DNA from: Archegozetes longisetosus
Taxonomy: Eukaryota; Arthropoda; Arachnida; Sarcoptiformes; Trhypochthoniidae
Assembly: GCA_018873245.2 (NCBI GenBank)
Contig: JAEMBT020000005.1
Span: forward strand, 3,272,001 to 3,336,000
Reading direction: 5' to 3'
DNA length: 64,000 bases
Part shown: positions 10,410-23,605 of the stretch, piece by piece
Position numbering within the stretch: the stretch's first letter is position 1
Layout: the number at the start of each line of letters is the position of its first letter
Made by a program: the position numbers and the translations under genes
Notes under the pieces: model-generated
Seen by the model: the letters and a program-made list of their open reading frames with translations, nothing else
What the model was told of the DNA's origin: nothing
Databases searched by the model: none

Positions 10410-13400
10410 TTAATTATTTAAGTAATTTATGAGAATCGGAGGCGAAACGAAGACCGGATAGCCGAGGGGCGCGTCCGCTGCCTGCACGGTCACATTGCGC
10501 AATATGACAGGATGTGCTTGAATTGAATATCTCTCCTCGTCATCGTTAGTCAGGTATAGCAATTCTAAAGACAGTGATGACCAAATCGCTTCGATCACTC
10601 CTCTATTCAAATGACACAAGTGAACGACCATCTCCTCCAAACTTAACAAATGACTTGTCAAACATTCCTAAACAAAACAACTTATGCTAGTAGGAAAATG
10701 CGCCATAAATGATTTATACCTTAATTGGATCTCTTCCAATGGAAAATAAATTTCGTTTTTCTTCTATGACTGAATTTTTCCATTGGGTGGAAGAGTCGTC
10801 TCCGATGTACCAATTCGTATCATAATCCATTAAAACTTCTGTTAGTTCATTATGAGTTAGATCTTCATTGCCTAACAAAACCTGATCGAGTGCTATCTTT
10901 ACCGAGTATTGAAAACTTTTTATCGTTATTTCATATAATTCTTTGTTTGAATTTAAAAATTTTCTGCTCAATCCATCATCTGGTACTTTGCCGCTGAATA
11001 TCTGATGAATAGTTTGCGGACTCATTTGATTTTTCATCGATGGAGAATCGGGTAAAATACAAGAAAAACAAACCAAAACGATTTGTTTGTAGGAGTCGAT
11101 TAAAGATGAGATTTGAGTATCAGTCAATTGTGCGGTATTATGAGATAAGATATCAACTACATTTTTGAACCACTCATCTGAAAAGATGAATTGATTTAAG
11201 TTATGATTAATACGTTTCCTATATGTGTAATCGAAAGAGGCCGTTAGCCACTCGTTTGTTGGCGATAACCAATCATAACAATACTTTAACGAATCATCAC
11301 TCTCTAATTTATCGCTTGAAATCCCATTCAATTCATTATTCTTTCCATCAGAATTACTCTTTCTATCTGAAGTACTCTTTTCTTCGACTTCGTTACTCAT
11401 CGCGAATATTTCGCTGTTACTGGTCTCAGGCTTTAAATTATTATAATCCATTGAATCTGTCTTAGTTTGATTTTCTAAGGACTCAATTTTGTCAATATCT
11501 TTCAATTTGGGTTCACTGTTAGACTCAATTTTCTCATCAGTAACTAAATTTAAAAATGTCATCTGATTCGATTGATACGAAATGTTTGATTTCTGTCTGT
11601 ATTGATTAGGGTCTGAGCCCAAAACGTCAGTTTCTGCTTCATCATCAGACCACTCACTTAAGACAGTATTATTTGTTTGGGACGTGATCTGTTGAGAAGC
11701 AACCTGAGATTTAGCTTTTAATACATCAGAGAACAAGGCGTTATTTGCCTCCAGATTTGGGTTAGTGTTAGTGTCTTCGACCTGTTTTCCTAAGTCTAAT
11801 TCAACACTTTCTTGAATACTCGAGTTATTAGTTTTTTTCATCCTATACTTTAAAATAACCCAAACAAACACTCTCGCAAACACCGACTTTATTGCTGCGA
11901 AAGTCTCAGGTGAGTCGATCACACCTGTCAACACATTTCTGGCATCTGAGAAATCAAAATTGCAATTAGGAAATCGAGATATTTGTTTAAGACTCCTATT
12001 TTCCTATAGCATACCTGAGTATGTTTTAACTATCAATGTATCTAAAGGCTGGAGAGTATACCAGAAGTGAGAATTAAACATTTTGCGAACTCTACTCTGA
12101 GAGCTTGAATAAAATGCTTCCTCTAATATCTCATCAATTGTTGTCGCTTCGACTGCGTGACACGATGTTTCTTGGAGTTCAAGTCCTTTAATCTGAATTT
12201 TAATGTAATTAAATCCAGTTTCTAACACTTGAATCCATATGAGTCGATCACTAAATCTCGCTAATAAAAAACTTCCTGCTTTACAACTGCTAATCAACGG
12301 ACACTGTCTTTGCAAACTCTGCACAAATTGCGACATAAGCTGTTGATAATATATGGTGTCTTCAGTTTCCAACTCACTTTGGGATGGCTTTTGATAATTA
12401 AAAAAAGGTTTTGTGATAATTAATTGCTGATGAAATGAAAATGAAAATGAAAATATAGTATATCATACAGTGTCAGGCCAGAAATGCATTGGACGACCAA
12501 ATGAAATAAGAAAAAGAGGTAAAGTAAATAGTGGCAGAATTGGTGCCGATATTATACTCGATACCAAAACCATGAGAAAAATGAGTGGAGCAATAAGAAT
12601 GTTGAATCCTAAAAATGTACATAATATATTTCAGTTGATTACTCGCTTAACAATTACTAATGTATTAATGATCTGCTCATTCACCTAATAAACACCAACT
12701 CATTGAAAGTCTTTGCTTTACCAGGAGAACCGATGTGACCGTAAGAACAACTACTAAATACAATTTTTCTAAACAAGAGATCATAACATTGAAACAGAAG
12801 TGAGCGATTAACCATTGCAGTGGCAGACTCTGAAAGATTAGTTTTAAATTAATGTGATTGAGAAAGTTGACAAATAGTATTATGAATGCAGTAATATATG
12901 TGTTTTGCCAAATTGAACGATGAACTCTAAATATTGCCAACGATGTCGTAAATGATATAAGTTTTTCTGTACTGTTTAAATTAGTTTTCATCTCTTGTAA
13001 GTTGAGCTCGAAAAGTTGTTTTAATTCGATGTTTACGTTAGTCAAACACAATAAGGGAAGAACTAATGATAGAAAAGTTATGAGTATTACTAGTTTTTAG
13101 ACTATTGTCACAATCTATCACTTACTCAAATGCAAAAGTATTTTCATTACTAAAATAACTGATTCCCATTTGTTTTTGAATTTTACAAAAATTTCTATTC
13201 CTGATATCGATCTCGGGTAAATTGGGTTCCGAACCAATCCCCAAAAGATGTAAACGCTTTGGGAATATCTTATTAGTGTAATTAAAACAAGTAGAGAACC
13301 CATACTATAGACTATCCATCTGTTTATAAGCAATAAGTTCAAAATTTCTTTAGTAGTTATCATATCAATAAATAAAATAGAAAATAACACCGAAATCAGC

Positions 13401-14420
13401 ATAATTAGAGAAGAGAACTTAGTTTTCATGGTTTTCATCGATTTGAAGTAAGATGTAATGTGATTACTGATTAAGAAGCCTATCACACTAGAAACATATG
13501 TGGTGAGAATAGGTTCATCAATTACCCAACTAAATATTAGGACACAAACCGATAATAATTGCGACACTAATAGATAAACACTTGAACAAACAGGTCCTCC
13601 ACCAAATATTATCACATTAATTCGTTCAGCTAACCATTGAATCAGTGCTGGCAGTGGTGGTATAATACCTAATAACCACAGAAACGGGTAAGCGCTCAAT
13701 AAAATAGGACATAATATACTCAAATTGTACGCATCTTTCAATCCAACCCTATTTATTAACTCTATAATTAATACTATTAACACCTGCATTGGTCGATTCA
13801 TTGATCCTAACAAATCGTGTGTGTTCACAGTTGACGCGTATGTTGCTGTCTCTGGAGGAGGACTTATGGTTAGGGAATGGTGTGATATTATTAATGTCAA
13901 CCACGATAGTATAAACAATACAATCGCTGTAAACCAATTATAGTTGAAATTGTTATAAATTTGTCTTAACTGTAAACTATAAACTGCTAAACATATTAAT
14001 AAAGATGACGTAGTTGAATGCAAAATTATGACAAGTTTAGTTTTTTGTGCTGCCAACGGCATTATTTTAGCAAAAATTCTATTATCTGATCCCGAAAACT
14101 TCTCTCCATTGTATGTTGGAATTATTTTAGTGAAGGTTCCACGTTTTCCTAATAAATGTATTACAATCATTATAAGAAACGATACGACGCCAGCAGTGAT
14201 TGCGCCAAATAATTCAGTCAAACAATTGATTTCAATAACTAAAGTCAAAATTAGTCCAATGAGAAACGGGTAGATGTATAGCAAAACTCTATAGAAATTT
14301 GATTAGTTGCCAACTGTCTTCTAATTCGCTGCCGTTATGGCCAAATCCACCGAGGAAAGTTTGTATAAGTCTATGAATGATGAAAGAGATTTTATATTCA
14401 CTAACTAAAGGAATATTCAT
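10410..14420 (-). CDS. pecanex-like protein 4, multi-pass membrane protein, complete
   Basis: Seven coding exons, read in phase: 14420-14351, 14286-13126, 13062-12685, 12608-12469, 12387-12015, 11945-10720 and 10667-10410. Total 1201 codons, close to the human PCNX4 length as I recall it. ATG 14420 begins [10 protein letters not shown]; a later R-L-I-Q-T-F-L matches the family N-terminus. Exons 2-4 hold about ten hydrophobic membrane segments, with family motifs [19 protein letters not shown] and RNPIYPRSI. Exons 5-7 hold the pecanex C domain: [36 protein letters not shown] and [15 protein letters not shown]. Introns are 53-76 nt. Exon 6 carries a family-typical low-complexity Ser/Asn/Glu insert of about 130 residues. 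The molecular role of PCNX4 is not settled; Drosophila pecanex acts in Notch signalling through the ER, but PCNX4 is a divergent branch. The exon 1/2 junction is the least certain; the phase works only with donor GTGGAT. Confidence 0.92.
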
Positions 14421-15727
14421 TGTTGTTTTGAGCTAAGAAACGTTTGGCAAACACAGCACTTGTCAAAATGATACCAGTAAATAATAAATGTTTTCACCAA
14501 ACTATTTGGTACTATGGCAACAATATTGACGGACATTTGGTCAATTTGTGAATAATAAATCTAATATTTTTAATGCTCATTTATTCATTCATTCATTCGT
14601 TCGTCTACTTCTATTCCAATCGATTATCACTGTTTTATTGTCTAAGTAACTTTATTATCCATCTATGTATATAATATTTCATCACTTCAATCTTCCATTT
14701 ATCATTTTCTCAAAACTCAAACTTTTGTCTCACTATTCATCGATCGATTCTTATTCTCTCGAAAGTTTCGAAACTTATAAATATTGATCGACTTCTATAA
14801 TCGATTGTAATTTAATGATATATTAATTTCAATTGATCATTGAACTGACTTTATTTCTGAAGTTCAAATAAACGTTTTATGAAACTACAAATTAAGAAAA
14901 CTATTTAACTAAAGTGATTAATTGACACATTTTGAATTAATCGCAAATTCATTTTCATTTGTCCTCTTATTAAAATTTAGTCTTATTTAGTTGTTCATCC
15001 GAAGATAGTTTAGTTTCTCTAATTTAGACAAAAAGCATAATTTTGTTTCAATTTTCATTCTTTTGAAAGTTCGATGGATAACTTCGACCTAATACATTGA
15101 ATCCTCCGAGTATTATTGGTTTTCAAGCTTAAAAACCATTAAACTTAGTCTACCCGATCGAGCCCTAGGGTTGCAAACGATTGAAACTACGGATACCTTA
15201 TTTCAAGCTGAGCTGCTATATTTTCACGTGAAGCACACTACTGTCGATCTAAATATTGAATCAAGCTATCTCTTAGTCCTATATCTACTCCAGTCAAATA
15301 GACTGGAAAATTGTAGAAACAATCTAAGTCAAAGTTAAGATCAAAAGTTTTGCTTATGTTTGTCACATTTAGTACAAGCCTTCAGGGCTCAACTTTAGTA
15401 GTTATTATTCTCCACACAACCAATATTTTGATTTCTATTAACTTTTCTCGAATTTTGTTCGTTTATTTGATCAAAAATATCTAAAATAAACTATCATCAA
15501 TTGTAACTTCTATGCTAGATATGAGCGACTTTAGATTGACGTTAAGTTAAAACCAGATAACTGCATAACTACAAAAAGAGTCAAAGTGTGGCTCTCTTTC
15601 ACATACAGCTCATTTTATTTAACTTTTATGAATGGATTGAGTTTTCAATACAAAACAATTGTCTAAACAATTGTCAAACATTTAAATCATTTCACTTTTA
15701 AAATAGTAGATAATAACCAATAAAATC
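14421..15727. other. bidirectional intergenic region between PCNX4 and MED17
   Basis: The two genes diverge across 1.3 kb of AT-rich sequence with no coding exon visible. It must contain both promoters. A short (ATTC)n/(GTTC)n run lies near 14580-14603. Confidence 0.6.
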
Positions 15728-18114
15728 ATGTCTTCATTATCTGTGAACGTATGTGTTGAGCCTCCAGACGAATATCAAGTCCAAGAGATCACGTATGATG
15801 GACAAGAAAAATATACTCAGTAAGTGTTCGCAATTAATCTGTTTTCACTCTAATTAATTGGCTATTATTCAATTGAAGACCACTTTCGATGTCCGAACAC
15901 TTAACGAAAATGGTTCAGAAAATAGATTTTAGTAAAATAGTTGGTAATGAATCAACTGAAGTGAATGGTGGGCAGAACGATCAAGTCAATAAGATGGACA
16001 TCAGCTCGACTAGTGAAATGGATAGCAAAGAATTGGCTACTTTTCAACCCTCTCTCTGGCCCTGGGATTCAGTCAGAAATAAATTAAAGTATTTATTATC
16101 TAATTATCTCTGGTTAGTCGTTGACTTATTCATTATTACCGTATTTCAGGACAGCATTGACTGAAGTGACGGTACTTTACGATGTGCTCAATATATGCAA
16201 AGATAAAAGATATTTAGTGTTAGATCCTGTACAACAAGAACCAAATGATATTAAACTAATTACTGCATTGGTAGCCAAGAAAAAGGTTTGCTTTACTTGA
16301 AAATACTATTTAGATATAAGATGTTGACATTTGCTATATCTTGTGGTGTTTTGCCACTTTCAGGCCTTAGCTGCTGCCTCAGCCATTATTTCTAACGGGT
16401 GTGAGAGAATTCGTTCGTCTCAATCAGAAGCTAATCGAAATCGTTCTTCTGATTTTCACTTGGAATTATTTAATATGAGACAGAATTGGAGGTTGAGAAA
16501 GAAAGAAAATGCTATTCTTGGAGATCTCAGTTATAGAAGTGGTAATTTTCGTCACGTTCACTATAGTTATTTAGATACTTCTGCTAATTATTCAAATCTC
16601 TGTCTATTTAAGCCGGTTCACGTTTTGGACATCCGGGCACCTTTGAAGTGACCAAAAGCGAACAGCAATCGACTTCTGGTTCTCGTCCGAGTGCTCTCAA
16701 AGTGACGGTTCCATCAGATCTAGAGGGCGGAAGTTTTTTCTTGGTTAAAACACAAAAAGGTATTTCTTTGAATTATCGATTGAATAGTAGTTCGTCTTAA
16801 AGTTGAAATAAACTCTTAGACAGTGATGCGATAGCGAGTGGAGAGGTCTCGATTCCAGTACCACAAGTAATGTCTTCAACAACAGAGTCAAATTGGCATC
16901 AAAAGCTGGAAAATGCTCAGAATGTACTCTTTAATAAAGAACTATTCGCACAATTGGCGCGCGAAGCAGTTCAACTTCAATTACCAATACCTACGACTGT
17001 GATTGGCAATCAAATAATCGCCTCTTTATTTCCTGGCGTTCAGTTGTCTATTAGTCTGTGCCACACGACTATCAACAGTAAAATTAAACACCAAAAACAT
17101 TCACCTCTTGCCATACCATCAAAACAAGACCCACCGAACAAACCAGTTTTAGAACATTCTCTTCACCAACTATTACGTGAATTGCATCACAACACTCTAC
17201 ATCATCCTATGCCGCATCCCACAACTGCTACTCTCGGTGTCAGTCGAAAGAGATATTTGGCTGGACCTGAAGCTTATGACAGAGAGACCATCTCTGAGTC
17301 CAGTAAATCAGAGACTATTTTAGAGCAAATCATTGCTCAAACTCAACACGATTTGTTGCGATTGAGAACTATGTACATGATCGACACATTGGCTTCCGAA
17401 ATCAAAGATCCTATCATTGTTGCCCATTGGCTGTGTCTCAATAGTGCCACTAAAAGTAGTGTCAAAATCAATATAATATCATACGGTTATGAATCGCTTT
17501 GCAGAACACCACTTGTCATACATATCGCAACTAAAACTTTGAAAGCCACTTGTCGTGACGGAAGAGTTATTAACATGTCTTATGAGTCGCAAGAATTGCG
17601 GTACTTATTATTAAATCAGGTAATACCTCGAAGTGAATCATTTAATCAAATAAATTAATCAAATCTACAAATTGTTAGGTATCTCAACATCAAGTATTCG
17701 CCATTCAAGCGCTTTCAAAGCCAATGGGTTGGAAAGTATTGTCACTTAATATGAATGTGGGTGTCGGTCACGTCGAGCCTATTGGAACTGCTTCTTCTAT
17801 TGTAATAGCCTCACCGAATGGCGATCGGTTTGTATTTTATTATAATTAAAATCAAAATCAAACTAATTTTTAGTCTTATTTGATAATTTCGTCGGTCTTT
17901 TAACAGAATAATTGCTATCAGATGCGGACCTCATTCAGGAATCGAAGTGAAAATATCTTCATCCCCTCAAGAGTTCTATCCGAGCACTTTAGTTCGTGAT
18001 CGCAAGTGGCAAAACTTGAGCGGAAGTTTTCGTGAAGTTCATTGGGAGAAAATAGAGGGCAAAAATTTTATTAGTAAAATAGAATATTTAATGGCTAGTT
18101 TAGCTACTTATTGA
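15728..18114 (+). CDS. Mediator complex subunit 17, complete
   Basis: Eight exons in phase: 15728-15819, 15879-16088, 16150-16285, 16364-16541, 16613-16759, 16820-17619, 17679-17827 and 17907-18114, giving 639 residues. MED17 is a core head-module subunit of Mediator, which links activators to RNA polymerase II in the nucleus. Family hallmarks are visible: FQPSLWPWDSVRNKL across exons 2-3, a coiled region ending LRKKENAILGDLSYRS, GHPGTFEVTK, VPSDLEGG, NWHQKLENAQNVLFNKELFAQL, QLSISLCH, MPHP, then CRDGRVINMSYE and the C-terminal domain with GPHSGIEVKISSSP-type sequence. Length matches the metazoan family. Introns are 49-79 nt. ATG 15728 gives an N-terminus (MSSLSVNVCVEPPDEYQVQE) comparable to other MED17 proteins. 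No break or missing segment was found. Confidence 0.95.
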
Positions 18115-18124
18115 AATATAATGT

Positions 18125-18130
18125 AATAAA
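18125..18130 (+). terminator. poly-A signal of MED17
   Basis: AATAAA lies 11 bases past the MED17 stop codon, suggesting a very short 3' UTR. Confidence 0.55.
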
Positions 18131-18219
18131 ATTTTATTATTTTTCAATATTAAATGCATTTTTCGATGTTGACTAAATCAGGCATAAATTATTTATAATC
18201 CTTCTGTTTATTTATACAG

Positions 18220-18597
18220 CTAAATTCAGTTGTATTTCTAACCTTTGCATTGCCATTTCTGATATCAGGTTATGTTCGCTCTGTGCGATCACTTAACCAT
18301 CAATAATACTCCCAAAGTGTCAAAAATTCATTTAAAGTGTTTTTAAACATCAGATTAATCATAGATATTGACTAAAATAATTGAAATTAAATTGATTCAA
18401 CTGAGAAACAATATTTTATATGAATTTTTGACACTTTGGGAGTTTTATTGATCGTTAAGTGATCGTGTAGAGCGAACATAAACCTGATATCGGAAACAGC
18501 AATGCATACATTGGAAATAGTTTTCAGAAGTGCAATACTTAAGTACTGCCCACTGCAAATAGCAATGTAAAGGTTGCAAATATAACTCAATTTGTTT
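18220..18597. mobile_element. foldback (long inverted repeat) element, about 380 bp
   Basis: The inner arms, 18242-18345 and 18412-18512, are reverse complements at about 85-90%: both contain GATATCAGGTT(T)ATGTTCGCTCT, GATCACTTAAC and ACTCCCAAAGTGTC. Outer arms 18222-18262 and 18556-18595 also pair (AACCTTTGCATTGCYAT with its complement), but the right side carries about 40 extra bases between inner and outer arm. The spacer is about 65 bases. No open frame of note. This fits a MITE/foldback non-autonomous element lying about 100 bases past MED17. I could not define a target-site duplication. Confidence 0.8.
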
Positions 18598-19260
18598 GTA
18601 TCTCAACTTCATCTTATAATCTTTTTAGTTTATAGAAAGTGACTATTTTTTAATTTCTCGAATAAAGTTCTGTTAAACTTGAAAAAAATAATTCAATTTA
18701 AATTTATTATATTGGATTCTTTCAAGGATAACTTCTCTGAAAGGTATTTAAAAGGCTTACAAATTGAAAATAACAAAGTATTAAAATATATTTAATTAAT
18801 AAAAGTGATTTAATAATTATGGTAAGAGACAGTGATTAAAAGTTTTAAAACAAAAAAGGTAGCGTAAAGATTGAAGGTCTAAAAAATAAATATAAAGCAT
18901 AAAAGTAATACATAGAGAAGAGCAAAGTGGAGATGAAAAGGACGCAAGTCAAGCTTGTACATACAGGGCCTGAGGGCAGTAATCCACTCTTGTATCACTT
19001 AAACCAATGCTGATACTCAATTGTCTCTTTTTGTGATCGTTTCTCATTGCTATACCTCCTATATCTTCATTATAAGTCCATTTAACATAATTAATAATTA
19101 ATTATTTATTGTATATTTGGATAAATAGTAATGCGTTTTCCTAAATTTGCTCTCTATTCAAATCTTATTGCTTTCACTCAGTTATTAAACGTTGACATTC
19201 ATGTTCAATAAGATTGTTATTTTGACATAAGCTCTCGGTTTGTTTACAATCTTTTTGGAA
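18598..19260. other. intergenic, no feature seen
   Basis: AT-rich spacer between the foldback element and the M28 peptidase gene; presumably contains that gene's promoter. No exon, RNA gene or repeat recognised. Confidence 0.5.
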
Positions 19261-22200
19261 ATGACACTCACGGCACAATACCGTCCCTATCGCGGTAATT
19301 ATGATCAATTTTTACTTATTTCAAACTGAATACCAATCTATTAGATAATTAATAATTTATAAGACTATATATTATTAATGATCGAACTAAAACTTGAGTT
19401 AATGCTAGTTTTGAGGCATACCTAATAATGTCTAACTCTTTAAAGATGAAGACAATGGTTTAGATAGCCTAGACAATGATCATTTGGCCTGGTCTGATCA
19501 CGAACCTGGAACTATCCAAATTTACGAGAAAACTACAGAAGATCTCCCCTTCAAATCCAATAGAAGATTTATTTTTGGTGTTACCATGCTATCCGTTCTT
19601 ACCTTATTGATTGGATTTTTGATAGGATATTTCGCGCACTCGACACACTCTGAATGTGTCCCTAATTTGGTCAGCTTTCGATTGATTAGTTGAATTTTGT
19701 GATGGTTTCACCATCAAATCTAAATAATGAAATCTAAATCTTTTAACTGTAGGCTGTCTCATTGCACTCAGTACGGGATGAAAACCCCACAATAAGAGCT
19801 AAGATATTGAGGAATATAGACTCGGAGTCAATTAGAAGTGTTGTCAGAGAATTCTCAAGTCAGCCGCATATGGCCGGCTCTCCAAATGATCTCAAGCTTG
19901 CAGTTCAAATAAAAGATTTTCTTCATGCACACACTTTCGATAAGGTGGAAATGAAAAATTATACAGTTTTGCTCTCATTGCCAGATAATGATAATCCTAA
20001 CTATATTGAACTTATCAATGGAAATGACAATAAAACTATTTATTCGTCTCTAAACAATGACAAGAAGAAACCTGATTCTCCGAATGCCTATTGTGCCTAT
20101 TCTCCAAACGCTGATCTTATGGTGAGTTTTAGCTTTTCATTCAACAGTTTTTTAACAATTGAATTTTTCATATCCATACTAAAGGGTGATATAATATTTG
20201 TTAATTATGGACGACTCAGCGACTATCAAATACTCCAAAACGTGTATAACATTACACGCGAAACGATTACTGGCAAAATCTTAATCGCTAAACAATTTCA
20301 CTTGACGGCCGATGAACAAGTGAGAGAACCATAATTTAAATATACCCCAACAATTCAGTCTAATTTTGTTGATTATTGTGTTAAAGATGATAAATGCTCA
20401 AAAAATGGGTGCTACAGCTCTCTTGCTATATCCAGATCCAGAGCATTACAATCCTCCTAAACTTAATCTGACTCCATTTCCCGACTCACCATATATGCCA
20501 CCGGATGCAATACGTCACGACTCTTTGCTATGGAATGGAGTAGGAGATCCTCAGACACCAGGGTTTGTAGTGATTTCATTTCAAATCTTCAACATTATTC
20601 TAACCATTGATCATGCTGACGATCATTTGACAGATATCCGGCTACGCCATACGCTTATCGTTTGCCCTTAAGTTCAGTTCAACTGCCGAGGTTTGACTTG
20701 ATTTGATTCGATTGATATAAATTGATCTAATCTTATTGTCTCAAAAGTATTCCAGTCCAGCCGATCAGTTACTCGACAGCTTATGAAATATTGCGAAGAC
20801 TCGGTGGAAGAGAAGCTCCTGAAAAATGGAAGGGAGGCTTCAATTTGACCTATCATTTAGGACCAGGATTTGAAAACGAATCCAATCTAGCGCTTCACCT
20901 GAAAATCAATAACAGATTAGTCAACAAAACAATATACAATGTAATCGGATCTATAAGAGGCAAAGTAGAACCTGATCGCTATGTGATTATTGGCAATCAT
21001 AGAGATGCCTGGTTTAAGGGTGCAGTCGATTCGTCTGCCGGTACGGCTGCCTTTCTTGAACTATCCCGAGTCTTCGGCGATCTGCTTAGAGATGGCTGGC
21101 GTCCTCGCAGAACTATCTTATTCTGCAGTTGGGGCGCTGAAGAATTCAATCTAATTGGTTCCACCGAATGGATCGAAGAAAATTTGAAAATATTAAACTC
21201 AAGAGCAGTCGCTTATATCAACTCAGATATTATTGTCATTGGAAATGGTAGTCTAAGTGTTGCTGCTTCACCACTTCTATATCACGCTATATTTAACGCT
21301 ACAAAAGAAGTCCCAAATCCCAATGAAGATGAAGAAGAAGCTAAAACTGTTTATGAAAAGTGGCTAATCAGTCATCCATTGATGAGAAACTCAACAGAAA
21401 TGCTGTTACGGCCAGGAATGAAACGAAACGCTTTGGATGAGTCGGCGTTTGATTACGACAATGACCTTATTAACGTTGATAAACATTTTAGATCAGAAGA
21501 ATTGAGTGAAAGCGGTTCTTTACTGAAGAGTTACATGGAGTCTGCGATGCAGGAAACCAGACCCAAAGTTCGTCAGTTGGACATGAGAAGTGCTTACGCC
21601 CCTTTCTTCACCCTGGCCGGTATTCCTGCTCTTGATATCACTTATGTTAATGCTAATGATTTGAAGCCCGAACAAAGTTCAGTCAATTTCATGAGTTATC
21701 CTCTTTTGCACACCCAATACGACGACATAAAGCTGATTGAGAAATTTATTGATCCTGATAACTACAAATATCATAAGGCCGTGACACAAGTTCTCGGCGA
21801 AATCATCAGAGATTTAGCAGATTCATTATTTATACCATTTAACTTATTAGATTATGCCCAAGTCTTAAGAGACTTATACCTTACTCTACGCATTCATACT
21901 GAAAATGCTCTACTTAAAAATGGTGTTGACATAGGTATTCATTACATATTTCTACTCCTTCTATCTCTGTATCCAACTATATTCTTAATTCTTTCCTTCC
22001 TAGCTTTACTCGACTCTGCCATTCAAAACTTCACCACCGCTGCCATCAAATTTCATTCGAGTCAAGACAGATTAGATTTGACTGAGTAAGACTTGTTTCT
22101 TCTTTCTATCATTTGAATGGTTAATATTTATATTGAAATTATTTACAGCCCGATGGCTATCAGACGAGTGAACGATCAATTATTAACACTTGAGAGCATT

Positions 22201-22432
22201 TCTCGACCAGAACGGACTTCCGCGCAATGTTATGAAACGACACATTGTTTTGTCTCCGAGTGAAACTAATCCACCCTATGATGAAATGTTTCCCGGTTTG
22301 ATGGATGAATTCACTCTTATATTACAACAAATTGATGTCAAGAATACCTGGTCTTGGGATGTGATTAGAGCTCATTTTTCTATTCTTGTCTTCACCATTC
22401 AGAGTGCGGCTGAAATTATTAGTGATGTCTGA
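19261..22432 (+). CDS. glutamate carboxypeptidase II / NAALADase-type M28 metallopeptidase, frameshifted in last exon
   Basis: Type II membrane zinc peptidase; the family releases C-terminal glutamate from N-acetyl-aspartyl-glutamate or folyl-polyglutamate. Nine exons: 19261-19294, 19446-19669, 19753-20121, 20185-20319, 20387-20562, 20634-20690, 20748-21934, 22004-22085 and 22149-22432. A short acidic N-terminus precedes one membrane anchor (FIFGVTMLSVLTLLIGFLIG). All five zinc ligands and the catalytic base are present: His (20998, NHRDAW), Asp (21028, GAVDSSAG), Glu-Glu (21139-21144, GAEEF), Asp (21226, YINSD) and His (21709, LLHTQYDD). The intron 21935-22003 stays open in frame and would be missed by an ORF caller. 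In exon 9 the frame of NDQLLTLE breaks at 22189-22197 and resumes as RAFLDQNGLP two bases short within GAGAG, so the last 80 residues (dimerisation helix region) are out of frame here. Otherwise intact. Assembly indel, polymorphism or recent inactivation are all possible. Confidence 0.9.
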
Positions 22433-23605
22433 ATTCTACATCTATTTTAGTTGATCGATCTTAAAATTATATGAAATTTAGATTATTTACAAACGTTTAC
22501 AAATTATTTACTGATTTTGATTGATTTTTGTAGCAAATAACAAGTGATTCTGTGATTGTTTCAGATAATGTCTGACTCCATTTTCGAGATTAAAACTATT
22601 TCAGGTTTAAATCTAATTTCCAAAATAAACAATCATTTATTTAATCTTTCTAATATCTTCACTCAACTTATTGATCATTTGTTAATGTCGTGACTCTTCT
22701 AATGAAATAGTTAGGGTCATTCTCATGTTAAAACTACTTGTTAGTCGTTTATGCATCAGGTTTTTGGTTTCGGTCTAAAAGCCAAACCAAATGATGAGAT
22801 TTGGATGGCAGATGCTAACTTACATTAAATATTTATTGACTTGTTATTAAGTCTCTCATTAATATTTAACAAACCATCGACTGATGCATCAAATAAATGC
22901 AGTACAAAGTTATTTTTGCAAAATTTTATTTTCAGCGCAGATCTTTACTTAAATTTTGAAAAATATCTCCTCGGGCCACAGCTTCAGCCCCTCCACTAGT
23001 TACGGCTGTGGGTTTAGGCTTTGTTGTTCTTCAGGCCTGTCATTGTAGCAAATCTGTTTGACTCATAATGTTTTTAAGTTAATTTTAGAAACTAATAATT
23101 TTTAATTTCAGAATTGTTGTTTTAGGTAATTTGGAATCAAATAAAAACTAAACTGCAATAATGACAACAACAGAGGAGCAGCAAATGCCAACTTCAATCA
23201 AAATAAAATATTATAGTTGAAACTTAATAGACCATAAGTTTTTTGTTATTAATACTTTATTAATGAGTGATAGCGTTTGTTTCCTATGAGCTAACCTCAA
23301 ATAAACTCAAACATAAGCGTGATTTGCAATAATTATTTGTCTAATTATGTTAGAGAATGAATTAGCAGATCACTCATCGTTCAAACAACTCGAGACAACA
23401 ATTTGAACAATTGTTTTAAAGCTCTCAAATCGATCAAATGATTGTATTGTTAGGATATGATTGCAAATAAATTATTCAAGTTTGAAAAACAGTTACACGC
23501 GACCTCGAAGTTGGATTAAATTATTAGGTTTTAAGAGTAAATTTTAGGCCAGAGAACTGAAAATTTTTATTTTGATATCTGTTTGTCAAAAGAAGAACAG
23601 CTGAA
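22433..23605. other. intergenic between the M28 peptidase and RMDN genes
   Basis: Contains a candidate AATAAA signal at 22624-22629 for the peptidase gene. No exon seen. Small imperfect palindromes (for example TTGGTTT...AAACCAA near 22757-22790) are not outstanding for such AT-rich DNA. Confidence 0.5.
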
